64,000 bases of DNA from JBCBKU01 sp965267475 (GCA_965267475.1 OZ254079.1:2914001-2978000); one strand, 5' to 3'; counted from the first letter of the stretch, positions 34,578-44,312 are shown. The notes: generated from the letters alone by a model not told the origin. Translations and numbers: made by a program.

Positions 34578-35209
34578 GATGTTTCCTTGTCGCTCTGGTC
34601 CTGTGCCTGTCTGGCTTTGCCGCTTCGGCGAACAACCAGACCAGCCTTCGCCAGTTCCATGCGTCGATCAGCACACCCACGGCTGAACTGATTGGCGAGC
34701 TTCGCACCCGCATGCCAGGGGACGTAACGGTTCTGCCAACGTCGGAAGGGGCAGTCCTGTCTTATGCAGCTCGCGGTATTCACCCGGCCCTGTCCGAATT
34801 CCTAAACGCCGCGTTTGATGAATTCGATCAGGAAGATCTGGCCGTGGGTCGCGCGGTCACGCTGACGATGACTTTGACGGCGTCGGACAGCGGCAGTGAT
34901 CTGGCGCTGATGGTCATGGGGCATTTCAAACCGAATGCTCTGGCCATGCCGGATGGCGCGCGGGTGCTCCTTGACGGTCTAAGCCCTGAGACCTGCACAG
35001 GGCAGCTCATCCTCAGCCACCCTGCCCGACGAAAAGACGCGGCAAGTCTTTATCGCGAAACACTGGAACAGGCGGGATTCGCCTTTCCCGACGCATCCCC
35101 GCGGGAGACGTCGTTTTTTATCGGATACGGCCCCGACTGCGATGTGGCGCTGTATCTTCAAAATGATCCGGCAGGCAGCCTGATTGTCATTCGGTATCTG
35201 GAGGAATGA
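34571..35209 (+). CDS. Exported protein of unknown function
   Basis: This 212-residue protein has a signal peptide (LRCFLVALVLCLSGFAASAN, cut near residue 20) and no recognised domain. The mature part holds GDVTVLPTSEGAVLSYAARG, a possible cystine pair (PETCTG and GPDCDV) and a beta-rich C-terminal half. It starts inside the previous stop and ends in an ATGA overlap with the CpaB-like gene. The position, where RcpB/CpaD-type periplasmic proteins occur in classic tad loci, suggests a periplasmic part of the apparatus. Confidence 0.65.
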   Translation: MLRCFLVALVLCLSGFAASANNQTSLRQFHASISTPTAELIGELRTRMPGDVTVLPTSEGAVLSYAARGIHPALSEFLNAAFDEFDQEDLAVGRAVTLTMTLTASDSGSDLALMVMGHFKPNALAMPDGARVLLDGLSPETCTGQLILSHPARRKDAASLYRETLEQAGFAFPDASPRETSFFIGYGPDCDVALYLQNDPAGSLIVIRYLEE

Positions 35210-35916
35210 TGCGTAACATCTTCTATTTATTGGCCGCTCTCCTCTCGCTCGGCGTGGGTTGGTACTATTATCAGCAGGTCGACGCGCAGACCGCGACGAT
35301 CGAAAAACTGCGGCTTGTGGCCGAAGACGGGCTTGTGATCGAAGCAGGCACTGTCGTCGACGAAGCCTTCATCGAGAAATATGTGGTGTCTCAGACCATG
35401 CCGCGCGCCCTGTCAGAAGATTTCGCATGGGCGCTTGGCGATGACCCGGTGACGCGGATCAACCTGAAGGGCCGCGTTTTCGGTCAGGATGTGCCCGCGG
35501 GCAGCTTCCTGCAACGCGCCCACTTCTTCACCGAGCATCGGGTGGACTTCGACCTTCGGATCCAGCCCGGGTACCGCGCTTTTTCCATTCCCGTCGAACA
35601 GGATCGCGGCGTCGGCGTTTTTCTTGTGCCGGGTAGCCATGTCGACGTGATCGGCCCCTTCGCAGGCGATGACGGGATCATTCTGACCCAGGCCCTTCTG
35701 GAGAACGCGGTCGTCATGGCCGTGGGCGAGTTCGATACCGCCGCCGCCCTTCAGGACCAGGTGGAAGTTCAGGAATACAACAACGTCACCCTCCAGGCCC
35801 CTGCTGAGGACGTTGCCGCCTTCCTCGCCATGGAGGTTCTGTCGGTAAACGATCTGACGCTGGTCCTCAGAAACCCCTGCGACGGGCAGGCCGACTGCCT
35901 GGCGGCATCGAATTGA
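35206..35916 (+). CDS. CpaB/RcpC-like pilus assembly protein
   Basis: This 236-residue protein has an N-terminal membrane anchor (IFYLLAALLSLGVGWYYYQQV), a SAF-like segment (LVIEAGTVVDEAFIEKYVV ... GRVFGQDVPAGSFLQRAHF) and the RcpC/CpaB core (RIQPGYRAFSIPVEQDRGVG, VPGSHVDVIGPF). CpaB proteins bridge the inner membrane and the secretin in Tad systems. No secretin gene is present in the window, so its partner here is unknown. It overlaps both neighbours by 4 bases. Confidence 0.85.
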   Translation: MMRNIFYLLAALLSLGVGWYYYQQVDAQTATIEKLRLVAEDGLVIEAGTVVDEAFIEKYVVSQTMPRALSEDFAWALGDDPVTRINLKGRVFGQDVPAGSFLQRAHFFTEHRVDFDLRIQPGYRAFSIPVEQDRGVGVFLVPGSHVDVIGPFAGDDGIILTQALLENAVVMAVGEFDTAAALQDQVEVQEYNNVTLQAPAEDVAAFLAMEVLSVNDLTLVLRNPCDGQADCLAASN

Positions 35917-37853
35917 GCATCGCGCGCGCCCATATACGTGTCTGCGACGCCTACGGCAATCGGAAGGCCGCGATCAGCCTCGATGGAACGTTCTATGAGT
36001 TCGGATCAGACCAGGCCCGGGCCGGAGCATCTGACTACATCTTGCTGAACGGGTCCGGCGTCGTTCCGCGCCACGCGCGTCTGATGTGCATCGACGGAGC
36101 GTGGCATGTCACGCCGCTGACCGCCATGGGCGCCCGGATCGGGCGGCGCGACATTGCCAAGGACGACACGGCGATTCTGGAAAACGGGGCCGAGCTTTGG
36201 CTGGGCAATAATATGGCGCAGCTCATGCTGCCCAACACGTCGGTCAGCGATGTCGTCACCAATTCCGAGCTTTCAGACCTCGAACTGATGATGAACGAGG
36301 CGCTGCTGGATTACGAAGACCGCCGCCGCGACTTGTTCGACGGCGATGACGCCCAGCGCGAGATGCTTCTGTCGAAGGAACTCGACCGGCTGATCGAGTT
36401 GGAACTGGATCTCGCCGGCAAGCCCGGCATGATCGCAACGGTCAACCGCTATTGCGCCGAAGCCTTGCGCCGCCCCCTGATCTCGGCCTGTCTGATGAGC
36501 GGCACGCGCGGCGATGTCGAACTGACCTATTCCCAGTTGAACGAGGACCAGCGCGCCCGATCGGTCGAACTGCGTGAGGAACTGGCCTCGGAACTGCGGC
36601 TTGCCATGACAGCCGACAGCACAAAGGACGATCTGGCGCGCCTTCATGACGGGTTTGTCGAAGCCTATAAGGCGATCTCGGGCCTGATCGGCGAGACGTT
36701 CAAACTCGCCCTGATCCGCGACGCGATCCGCGAAAAGGTCCTCGGCCTGTTCTTCCGGCTGGGCCCGATCCAGTTTCTGCTGGATATCGATGCCATCTCG
36801 GAAATCATGGTCTGCGGCCCGGACCGGATCTTCGTGGAAAAGGGCAACGCGATGTTCGAAACGGGGCTGAGCTTTGCCTCGGACAATGAACTTTTCACCG
36901 TTGCGGCCCGGATCGCCGCGCGCGACGGCAAACAGTTGACCGAAGGGGCGCCGCTCGCCGACGCGCGATTGGCCGATGGCAGCCGGTCCAACATCGTCGC
37001 GTCGCCCACGGCGTTGAACGGGCTGTCCCTGACAATCCGAAAGTTCGGCAAGACCCATTGGACTGTCAGCGACCTGCGGCGCAACCGCTCGATGTCTCTG
37101 CCCATGGAACGTTTCCTGGAAGCCGCCGTTCTGTCGCGGAAAAATGTGATCATCTCCGGCGGGACCGGGTCCGGCAAGACAACGCTTCTGAATGCGCTGG
37201 CCATGTTTGTTCCCGAGGATGAGCGGATCGTGACCATCGAAGACACGTCGGAGCTGCGTCTGAAGAACCGCAACCTTGTGACACTTGAAGCGCGCCGCGC
37301 AAATGTCGATGGACGTGGGGAAATCTCAATCCGCGACCTTGTTAAAAACGCCCTTCGCATGCGGCCTGACCGGATCGTTGTGGGCGAATGCCGGGGCGGC
37401 GAGACGCTGGACATGCTTCAGGCGATGAACACCGGGCATTCGGGGTCCATGACCACGGCGCATGCGAACTCTCCCGAAGATCTGATCCTCAGGCTTGAGA
37501 CGATGGTTTTGCAATCGGGTCAGGAACTACCGATCCACGCGATCCGACAGCAGATCAGCGCAGCGATCGATTTGGTTGTGCAGGTCCGGAAGACGCCGTC
37601 ATTGGACCCAAACGCCCCGCCCCTGGCCCGGCAACGGACCATCGTTGAGATATCTGAGTTCGGCGATTTCGACCCCGAAACCGGAACCATCCCGGTCAAT
37701 CCGATCTTTGAACTGGCCAGCGACGGCACGCGCCTTCGCCATACCGTGGCGGGTTATATCCCAAGTTTCTTTGAGGAAATGGCCGAACGGGACCTGATCC
37801 AGATCGAAACCTTCTTTGATGAGGATGAGGAGACACAACGCCATGCCGCATGA
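35913..37853 (+). CDS. FHA-domain-fused CpaF-type secretion ATPase (second of two)
   Basis: This 646-residue protein starts at TTG 35913 in a TTGA overlap. Residues 1-105 resemble a forkhead-associated domain (GTFYEFGSDQARAG, DYILLNGSGVVPRHARLMC, GAELWLGN), which in the family binds phosphothreonine. A helical linker and a full CpaF/TadA ATPase follow: Walker A GGTGSGKTT (416-424), IVTIEDTSELRLKNRNLV, and RIVVGECRGGETLDMLQAMN. Coupling FHA to the motor suggests control by phosphorylation or by a pseudokinase partner. It is followed by TadB/TadC-like genes in the canonical order. Confidence 0.9.
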   Translation: MSIARAHIRVCDAYGNRKAAISLDGTFYEFGSDQARAGASDYILLNGSGVVPRHARLMCIDGAWHVTPLTAMGARIGRRDIAKDDTAILENGAELWLGNNMAQLMLPNTSVSDVVTNSELSDLELMMNEALLDYEDRRRDLFDGDDAQREMLLSKELDRLIELELDLAGKPGMIATVNRYCAEALRRPLISACLMSGTRGDVELTYSQLNEDQRARSVELREELASELRLAMTADSTKDDLARLHDGFVEAYKAISGLIGETFKLALIRDAIREKVLGLFFRLGPIQFLLDIDAISEIMVCGPDRIFVEKGNAMFETGLSFASDNELFTVAARIAARDGKQLTEGAPLADARLADGSRSNIVASPTALNGLSLTIRKFGKTHWTVSDLRRNRSMSLPMERFLEAAVLSRKNVIISGGTGSGKTTLLNALAMFVPEDERIVTIEDTSELRLKNRNLVTLEARRANVDGRGEISIRDLVKNALRMRPDRIVVGECRGGETLDMLQAMNTGHSGSMTTAHANSPEDLILRLETMVLQSGQELPIHAIRQQISAAIDLVVQVRKTPSLDPNAPPLARQRTIVEISEFGDFDPETGTIPVNPIFELASDGTRLRHTVAGYIPSFFEEMAERDLIQIETFFDEDEETQRHAA

Positions 37854-38700
37854 CGCGATCAATATCGGGGCGGCCGCGTTTTGTGCCCTTGGCCTGTTTG
37901 GCTTGCAATTGATGGTCTTTCCGCTTTTGGGGCTTCTCTGGGCGCGTCTGCCCGAACCTCGGCGCGAGAAACTGTCGGATGTCCTGAACTTCCTTGTCGG
38001 CAAACCCGTCGACCCGGTGGACACGATTGCGCTGATGATCTTTCTGGCCCTTGCGCTTGGGTTTGGCCTTTCTGCGGTCGGCGCCACGATCCCGACAATC
38101 CTGATGGTGATCGTTCTTCTGTCGGGCATCCCGGCCTTCATGTATTCGCAAGCGGCGTCCAAGCGGTCGCGAGAGCTGGAATTGGCCCTGCCCCTCGCCC
38201 TGCAACAGGTCGCCAATGAAATGGGTGCTGGCGCCACACTTGAGACGGCGCTGAAACGCGTGGCCCAATCCGCACCCGCCCCGGCAGATGTCGAAATCGC
38301 CCGCCTTCAGCGCCGGGTCGAGATCATGGGCGTGGACGAAGCTTTCGCCGAAATGGCGCGGCAATTGAACCTGCAATCCTTCACGCTGACCGCGTCGGTG
38401 GTGCGCGTGGGCACCTCGTCGGGTGGCCGCCTGATCGAAGCGCTGAAGAACCTGTCGCGGACGCTGATCGAGATCGAGCGGCTGAACAAGAAGCTCCGCA
38501 CGGCGTCAGAGAATGGACGTCGGAACCTTTACCTGATGTCGATTGTCGGACCGCTGGTTGCGATCGCCGCCGGGCTGGTGGTCGATCATGAAACCTCGGT
38601 CCTGTCCGACCCGTTCGGCCAGCTGCTGATCGGGTCCGCCGTGCTGATGTTCTTTGCGGCCCATCTGATCGGACATCGACTGACCAAGGTGCAAGTCTGA
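37843..38700 (+). CDS. TadB-like inner-membrane platform protein (T2SS F family)
   Basis: This 285-residue GspF/TadB-type protein has membrane segments near residues 10-30, 65-105, 225-245 and 260-280. The cytoplasmic helical T2SSF domain (ELELALPLALQQVANEMGAG, SGGRLIEALKNLSRTL) contacts the ATPase. ATG 37843 (MPHDAIN) follows GAGGAG and lies 11 bases inside the ATPase gene. It ends in a one-base overlap with the TadC-like gene (TGATG). Confidence 0.88.
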   Translation: MPHDAINIGAAAFCALGLFGLQLMVFPLLGLLWARLPEPRREKLSDVLNFLVGKPVDPVDTIALMIFLALALGFGLSAVGATIPTILMVIVLLSGIPAFMYSQAASKRSRELELALPLALQQVANEMGAGATLETALKRVAQSAPAPADVEIARLQRRVEIMGVDEAFAEMARQLNLQSFTLTASVVRVGTSSGGRLIEALKNLSRTLIEIERLNKKLRTASENGRRNLYLMSIVGPLVAIAAGLVVDHETSVLSDPFGQLLIGSAVLMFFAAHLIGHRLTKVQV

Positions 38701-39596
38701 TGGAAGTCTACATCGCCCCCGTCGCCTTTGCCCTGGGCACGCTGTTTCTGGGCCTGATCGTCGCGAACATTCTGAACGCCAGCCATGACCGCTTCCAGAC
38801 TGAGCTGGGGGAAACAGAAGGCCGCGAAACTGCGGCCCGGGTGATCCGCGCGCTTGGAACGACGTTTCAGGCGGTGGCACAACCCTTCCCGTCGCTCGGC
38901 GAAAAGCTGGATCTGCAACTGACCCATGCCGGACGCCCCTATGGCGGTGTCAGCGGGCAGCAATACTTGGCGGCAGCCATCATCCTCGCGATCCTGATCG
39001 GGGCCGCAGTGGGCGCTTTCTTCGGTCTGAACGCCGCCATGCGGGACGCACCGATGCTGTCCACGGGTCTGCGCTTCTGGATGTTCGGGGCGATCTTCAT
39101 CCTGGGCTTCCTGATCATGGATGTGGGCAGCGCCGCCAAGAAGAACTCGGATGAGATCGAACGCGAATTTCCGTTCTTCCTCGATCTCGCCGTTCTGGTC
39201 GTCCAGGCAGGCGGCACGCCCCGGAAGGCGCTCGGCAAATATGTCGAAGCTGCGCCCGGCACGCCGCTAAGCCGCGAGATTGCAATCACCGCGAAAGATG
39301 CGGATGCCACAAGCTTCGACGATGCGCTGCATCGGATGATCGACCGCGTCCAAGCCCCGTCGGTCAAGGCGATCCTGAAGAACCTGGCCCAGGGCGAGCG
39401 GTCCTCGGGCGAGGCGGAAGCCTTCTACACCGATCAGGCGGAAGAGCTTCGGTACCTGCGCGAAGAGATGGCAAGCCGCGCCGCCGAACGGCTCAAGACC
39501 AACATCGTGATGCCAGTATTTTTGATGCTGATCGGGATCATCGTCGCAGCGCTTGCCCCCACGATCGTGTCCATCCAAAGCCAGGGGTTCTTCTGA
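38700..39596 (+). CDS. TadC-like inner-membrane platform protein (T2SS F family)
   Basis: This 298-residue protein has an N-terminal membrane segment, two central segments (LAAAIILAILIGAAVGAFFG and MFGAIFILGFLIMDVG), the T2SSF domain (EREFPFFLDLAVLVVQAGGT, GERSSGEAEAFYTDQAEELR) and a C-terminal segment. It pairs with the TadB-like protein to form the membrane platform in Tad machines. Its TGA overlaps the next ATG by one base. Confidence 0.88.
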   Translation: MEVYIAPVAFALGTLFLGLIVANILNASHDRFQTELGETEGRETAARVIRALGTTFQAVAQPFPSLGEKLDLQLTHAGRPYGGVSGQQYLAAAIILAILIGAAVGAFFGLNAAMRDAPMLSTGLRFWMFGAIFILGFLIMDVGSAAKKNSDEIEREFPFFLDLAVLVVQAGGTPRKALGKYVEAAPGTPLSREIAITAKDADATSFDDALHRMIDRVQAPSVKAILKNLAQGERSSGEAEAFYTDQAEELRYLREEMASRAAERLKTNIVMPVFLMLIGIIVAALAPTIVSIQSQGFF

Positions 39597-40426
39597 TGAT
39601 GAGTTTTCTTGGCCCGAAAGGGCTTCGTGCCGAAGTGACCGAGGGGATCGATCTGGAACAGGGTGTGACCCTGGCAGGCCCGCGCATCACGATCGGGTCG
39701 GGCCCCAACGACACATTGCGGCTGGGTGCGGCGGATATCGTTCCCGGTCACCTGACGTTCGAACGTCGCTCAGACGGGTCGGGTTGGGATTACTTCTCGT
39801 CCGACCGGGGCATCACCCAGACCGACAAGGGAAACCCGCGCACCGGCCCTGTCCGGCCGGGCATGTGGATCCGGCTTGGCCGCGAAACGCGCATCGATCT
39901 GGTTCGGGCGGCGCTGCCTGCCACCCCGGCCGGTGAAACCTCAGACGAGGTTCCGACGACTGTTCCGATGCCCGTGGCGCTCGGCCTTTTGGGGGCGCTT
40001 GGCGTTGCTGCGCTGGTCTTTATTGCCAATTCGTCTGACACAGGTGGCTCTGGCATCCGGTTGCAGACGACCGACTGGGTAACTGGCACGGAAAGCCTGA
40101 CACCCGCGATCGAAACCTGCCTTCAGACCACAGACACGCCGGGCCGGGCCGTGGCCGCAACCGACCCTGCGAACACATTCTGGCAGGCCGTGTCTTTCCG
40201 GCAGACGGATCCGGCCCGCGCCGCGCGGGCCCAGACGGATTTAACCGATGAGATCAGCAAGATCCTGGCCTCGGCACATCTTTTATCCCGTGAAAACAGG
40301 GACCTGGAAGCTTCGGCCACCTTACGTCGTTTAGAATACGTTTTGCCTGTCGACGCCGCTGACTGCCCTATTCTGACCGCATCCCAATTTGATCTGGCGG
40401 TGCTGGAGCTTCTGGGATCGCGCTAA
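39596..40426 (+). CDS. FHA-like domain membrane protein
   Basis: This 276-residue protein has an N-terminal FHA-like fold (ITIGSGPNDTLRLGAADIVPGHLTFERR, about 20-105) with a GxxxxD-type strand and PGH in the phosphopeptide-contact position. One membrane segment follows (VALGLLGALGVAALVFIA, about 126-145), then a periplasmic helical tail of about 130 residues. It is the second FHA-type protein of the locus and directly precedes the pseudokinase, so it may relay signals across the membrane (inference). Confidence 0.75.
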   Translation: MMSFLGPKGLRAEVTEGIDLEQGVTLAGPRITIGSGPNDTLRLGAADIVPGHLTFERRSDGSGWDYFSSDRGITQTDKGNPRTGPVRPGMWIRLGRETRIDLVRAALPATPAGETSDEVPTTVPMPVALGLLGALGVAALVFIANSSDTGGSGIRLQTTDWVTGTESLTPAIETCLQTTDTPGRAVAATDPANTFWQAVSFRQTDPARAARAQTDLTDEISKILASAHLLSRENRDLEASATLRRLEYVLPVDAADCPILTASQFDLAVLELLGSR

Positions 40427-40446
40427 GTCAGAAAGGGCCCAGGGCC

Positions 40447-42948
40447 ATGCAGGATACTGCAAACAATATCATCGATACCCGCCTGTCCGAGGCGCTTGAG
40501 ACCTATTTCAACGGCGTCACGCTGAAACAGACGGTGGGCGACTGTGCCATCCTGACAGGTGTTCGGAAGCAAAACGGCGCGCCGGTTGCGATCTACACTC
40601 CCAACTTCAATGTCTCGAAAGACGATGCGGCGGTGTCCGAGATCAGCAAGGCCTTTGCCCGATACGAAAAGATCGGCAGCCCGCGCCTTCAGGCGGTCGA
40701 ACGTCTTCTGACCGCGCGCGCCTTCAAGAAAATGCCCGCCTTGGCCGTCCTGGCCTGCCCCGTTCCGGTCTTTGACGAAGCGTTTGACACATTGCCGGTC
40801 GAGGCGCGGCTTGCCGTCTTTGATCAGGTGCTTGAAGGGATTGCGGTTCTTCATTCTGCGGGCCTGGTCCATGGCAACATCTCGCCCGACGTGGTTCGCC
40901 GCGAAAGCGATGGCGGGCTTTTGCGCCTGACCGAGCTGACATTTTCCGGCGACCGCCCAACCACAGTGGCAAGCCAGCCGCCCGCCTATCAATCCCGCCA
41001 CGTGATCAACAACGCGCAACCCCGCGCCGAGGACGACGTTCATGCCGCCGGGATGCTGGGCTATCGCATCCTTCTGGGGCCGGATGGCCCGGCGCGCGTT
41101 CTGGCGGGCGGCCCGTCGGATGATGAAGCGCTGATTGCTGCGGTTTTGGGGGAACCGCGCGATGCCTTGACGGCCGAAGACCTGTTCCCCGAAGGCCACC
41201 CAAAAGCCGAACAGATTGCCCGGCTGCTGGCCCGGATGATCGGACGGCTGGAAAACGCCGCACCCTACAGCAGCGCCGAAGCGGCCCGCCGCGCGTTTCA
41301 GACGGTATTAAGTGGCCAACCCGAACCCGAAATCCCCGTGGCCGCCGCATCGCCTGCCCCGATGGCTCAAACCATTCCGACCGCTGCACCCTCCGCCAAG
41401 GCAGGCGTGTCCGCCGTCACCGCTGTTATGTTGTTCGGTGGCTTTCTGGTGGGCACCGGCGCCGCCACCTATCTTTACGTTCAGAACGGCAACCTGACCG
41501 CCGAACGCGATGCCTATGCGGCCCGCCTCAGCGCGGAAATCACGCGTTTCGGGTTGGTTCAACAGGCGCAAACGTCACTGCGGGACGCCGACCGCGTCCT
41601 GGCTTCGGGCCTTGCAAGTGGGGCCGCCGTGGCCTCGGTCGGGTCCTCGAACGCCATCGAAGCCGCCCGCGCCGGTCTGGCCGAGGCTGATGCGGTTTTG
41701 CCGGATGCCCCCGAGACCGCCAATGAATTGGCTGTTGCATCGCTCGGACAGGCGCAATCAGCACTGACACTGCTTTATGAAGCGCGGTCTGAAGCTGAAA
41801 CCAATCGGGACACGACGGCAAAAGCGGCCCAGATGGCGCATCTCGCAACAGGCGGATCTGCCGATTTGGATCAGGTCGCGGCACTGTCCGATGAAGCAAA
41901 CACCCTGTTCTCCGCACTGAAATACGGCGATGCATCGGCGCGCTGGTCGGACGCCATCGCGCAATACGAAGCGCTTGTCCAAACCGCGCAGGGCGCGGCG
42001 GACACCGCCAAATCCATGTTGGCCGACCGCCCCGAAGGCCCTGCCCCAGCCGCTGCGATCCTTGGCAAATCCTATGAAGATCGCGCCACCAGCGCCTATG
42101 CCGATGGTCGGTACAGCGAGGCTGAGCGCCTGTTCCATGCCGCTTTTGCAGCCTATGGCACAGCGCCGGGCGACCAACCCGCCACGACTGCCGAGACACG
42201 CAGCGTCACGGTTGGCGACAGCCCAGAAGCGCTTCAGGCCGCCATCCAGCTTTGTCAGGAGGCCGCCCCTGTGACCTCGACCTGCCCTGCCGAACGCGAC
42301 CCGGGCGAGGCCCAGCGCATGGCCGACCTGTCACCCTTTGAACTCGACGAAACAGAAGTCTCTGCCGCGCAGTTCAAAGCCTTCGTGGACGCCACAGGCT
42401 ATGTCACCGAAGCCGAAAGCAACGGTAAGGTGGTCGCGCCGACCTCAAGCGGTGAAGCGCGCTTGATCCAGGGCGACTACACCTGGGCCACGCCGAATGG
42501 TGCCGAAAGCAGCATCGAGACCGCTCCGAACCTGCCGGTGACGAATATCGCCCTGAAGGACGCCCACGCCTATTGCGATTGGGCGGGTGGGCGTCTTCCG
42601 ACCGAGGCGGAATGGGAAGCCACCGCGCGCGGAACGACGACCGCCGCCTTCCCCTGGGGCGCCTGGTCCGCGGACGGTCCGATCTGGCGCGGTGCTGAGA
42701 CACCTGCCCGCCGCTTGCCGACCCCGGTCACCCAAACCGGTGGCGCCGCGGAGAACGGGCACCAGGGTTTGTCGGGAAATGCGCGCGAATGGGTGTTGGC
42801 GCCCGAAGGTGGCGTTCTGAAAGGCGGGTCCTGGAATACCGCCAACCCGGCCGATCTTAGGATTTCCGCGCGTCTTATCGTGCCTGGAAACGCGCCGGGG
42901 GTCGATTTCGGCTTCCGCTGCGCCCGCGACCTGGAGGCATGGCCATGA
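40447..42948 (+). CDS. Transmembrane pseudokinase fused to an FGE/SUMF1-type domain
   Basis: This 833-residue protein has a Ser/Thr-kinase-like domain at about 20-290 in which all three catalytic motifs are broken: VAIY (50) for VAIK, HGNISPDVV (142-150) for HRD-x4-N, and LTELTF for DFG. A membrane segment (322-345) follows, then a periplasmic coiled-coil/TPR-like stretch (350-580). The C-terminal formylglycine-generating-enzyme-type domain (about 628-830) contains FELDETEVSAAQFKAFVD, WAGGRLPTEAEWEATARG, LSGNAREWVL, GGSWNT and FGFRCARD. FGE-type domains often occur as binding modules lacking catalysis. The catalytic cysteine pair of true FGE is not evident. It sits between the FHA-like protein and the pseudo-caspase. 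Confidence 0.85.
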   Translation: MQDTANNIIDTRLSEALETYFNGVTLKQTVGDCAILTGVRKQNGAPVAIYTPNFNVSKDDAAVSEISKAFARYEKIGSPRLQAVERLLTARAFKKMPALAVLACPVPVFDEAFDTLPVEARLAVFDQVLEGIAVLHSAGLVHGNISPDVVRRESDGGLLRLTELTFSGDRPTTVASQPPAYQSRHVINNAQPRAEDDVHAAGMLGYRILLGPDGPARVLAGGPSDDEALIAAVLGEPRDALTAEDLFPEGHPKAEQIARLLARMIGRLENAAPYSSAEAARRAFQTVLSGQPEPEIPVAAASPAPMAQTIPTAAPSAKAGVSAVTAVMLFGGFLVGTGAATYLYVQNGNLTAERDAYAARLSAEITRFGLVQQAQTSLRDADRVLASGLASGAAVASVGSSNAIEAARAGLAEADAVLPDAPETANELAVASLGQAQSALTLLYEARSEAETNRDTTAKAAQMAHLATGGSADLDQVAALSDEANTLFSALKYGDASARWSDAIAQYEALVQTAQGAADTAKSMLADRPEGPAPAAAILGKSYEDRATSAYADGRYSEAERLFHAAFAAYGTAPGDQPATTAETRSVTVGDSPEALQAAIQLCQEAAPVTSTCPAERDPGEAQRMADLSPFELDETEVSAAQFKAFVDATGYVTEAESNGKVVAPTSSGEARLIQGDYTWATPNGAESSIETAPNLPVTNIALKDAHAYCDWAGGRLPTEAEWEATARGTTTAAFPWGAWSADGPIWRGAETPARRLPTPVTQTGGAAENGHQGLSGNAREWVLAPEGGVLKGGSWNTANPADLRISARLIVPGNAPGVDFGFRCARDLEAWP

Positions 42949-44312
42949 AAACCACGCTTCTGACCGCCGCCCTGATCACGGCTGCCTCACTTGCCAATGC
43001 CGCTGACCGCGCGCTTCTGATCGGGATCAATGACTACAGTGCCGTTGCGGGCGCGCCTATCTTGAATGGGGCCGTCGGCGATGTGGACCGGATGGAAGCC
43101 GCCCTGACCGGCGCCATGGGCTTCCCGGCAGATGGCATCATTCGCCTGACCGACGGCGCTGCGACCTATGACGCGATCTTCGCCAATGTGATCGACAGAT
43201 TGGTGTCCGAAACGCGGCCCGGTGATCGCGTGGTCCTGTACTTCGCGGGCCTCGGCACGGTGACGCGTGATGGTCAGCCCGCGCTTCTTGCCCATGACGG
43301 CGATGCGCTTCTGGGTCAGATCCCGTTGCCGACCTTGGCCGAGATCCTCGACCTGATCGCCGATCGCGAAGTGACCGTCATTTTGGATACCAGCTTCGGC
43401 GAAGGCCCGATCGGCACGCGCGGCGTTGGACGTGCCGCGCCGGACGTCGAGCCGACCCTTGGATCGAACACGCCACTTTGGAACGCGACAACCGCCGGCC
43501 AACACGCCTGGGAAGCCATCGATCGCGGCGTGTTCACCGAGTTCTGGACCCAAGCGGTCACCACCGGCGTCGCAGACAGGGACAGCGACGGAAAACTGAC
43601 CAATGGCGAAGTTCTGGCGCATGTGGCCAATGGCCTGTCCAACTGGTGCGATGAATTGCCCGCCTGTCTGGCCTCGGGTCGGGGCGTCACACCGGTCTTT
43701 TCGGGCGACCTTGCGGCGCCCTTGATCACGCTCGCGACACCCGAGCCTGAACCCGTGAAACTTGATCCACTGATCGCCGATGACGGCGCGCCGCTCGGAT
43801 ATCGCGAAACGCTTGGATTTGTAACGGACCTGTTCGCCCCATCGAACACGGCGGACCTGTCGCTTGCGATCAACGACGGCGACACCGTTCGGATCGGGCA
43901 GTTCGTGACCATGCGGGCCGAGGCCGCGAAACCCGGTGCCCTGATCCTGCTGGACATCGACCCAAACGGGGCCATCGCCCAGGTCTATCCGTCACGGCTC
44001 AGCCCTGATGGCGCGACCGAGATGACGGCGGGCCAGTCGCTTGTCATTCCAAGCGGGGTCAGCGCCAATGGGCGCCCCCTTCGGATGCGGGTCAGCGAAC
44101 CTGCAGGGCAGGGTCTGCTGCTGGCTTTGTTCATCGAAGGAGACCTTGCCGATCTGACGCAGATCCTGCCCGCCGGGCTGGATGGCGGCGCGCTGCCCGA
44201 GGCGGGGCAGTCGCTTTATCAGATCAGCCAAAGCCTTCTGCAACTTGAAGCCGACCCGAGCCGCGCTGTCCGTTGGTCGGCCACCTATCTGCCCTACCGC
44301 ATTGAGCCATAA
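42945..44312 (+). CDS. Exported pseudo-caspase (C14-like fold, catalytic dyad lost)
   Basis: This 455-residue protein has a signal peptide (TTLLTAALITAASLANA) and a caspase p20 fold (RALLIGINDYS, DRVVLYFAGLG, VTVILDTSFGEG). The catalytic histidine position is Leu103 (AGLG instead of AGHG) and the cysteine position is Ser150 (DTSF instead of DSCH), so proteolysis should be lost. A perfect EF-hand-type loop DRDSDGKLTNGE lies at 211-222. The C-terminal part (AKPGALILLDIDPNGAIAQV, SLVIPS) resembles the DUF4384 domain of bacterial caspases. ATG 42945 is 8 bases behind GGAG and overlaps the pseudokinase stop. It probably binds rather than cuts. Confidence 0.85.
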   Translation: MKTTLLTAALITAASLANAADRALLIGINDYSAVAGAPILNGAVGDVDRMEAALTGAMGFPADGIIRLTDGAATYDAIFANVIDRLVSETRPGDRVVLYFAGLGTVTRDGQPALLAHDGDALLGQIPLPTLAEILDLIADREVTVILDTSFGEGPIGTRGVGRAAPDVEPTLGSNTPLWNATTAGQHAWEAIDRGVFTEFWTQAVTTGVADRDSDGKLTNGEVLAHVANGLSNWCDELPACLASGRGVTPVFSGDLAAPLITLATPEPEPVKLDPLIADDGAPLGYRETLGFVTDLFAPSNTADLSLAINDGDTVRIGQFVTMRAEAAKPGALILLDIDPNGAIAQVYPSRLSPDGATEMTAGQSLVIPSGVSANGRPLRMRVSEPAGQGLLLALFIEGDLADLTQILPAGLDGGALPEAGQSLYQISQSLLQLEADPSRAVRWSATYLPYRIEP

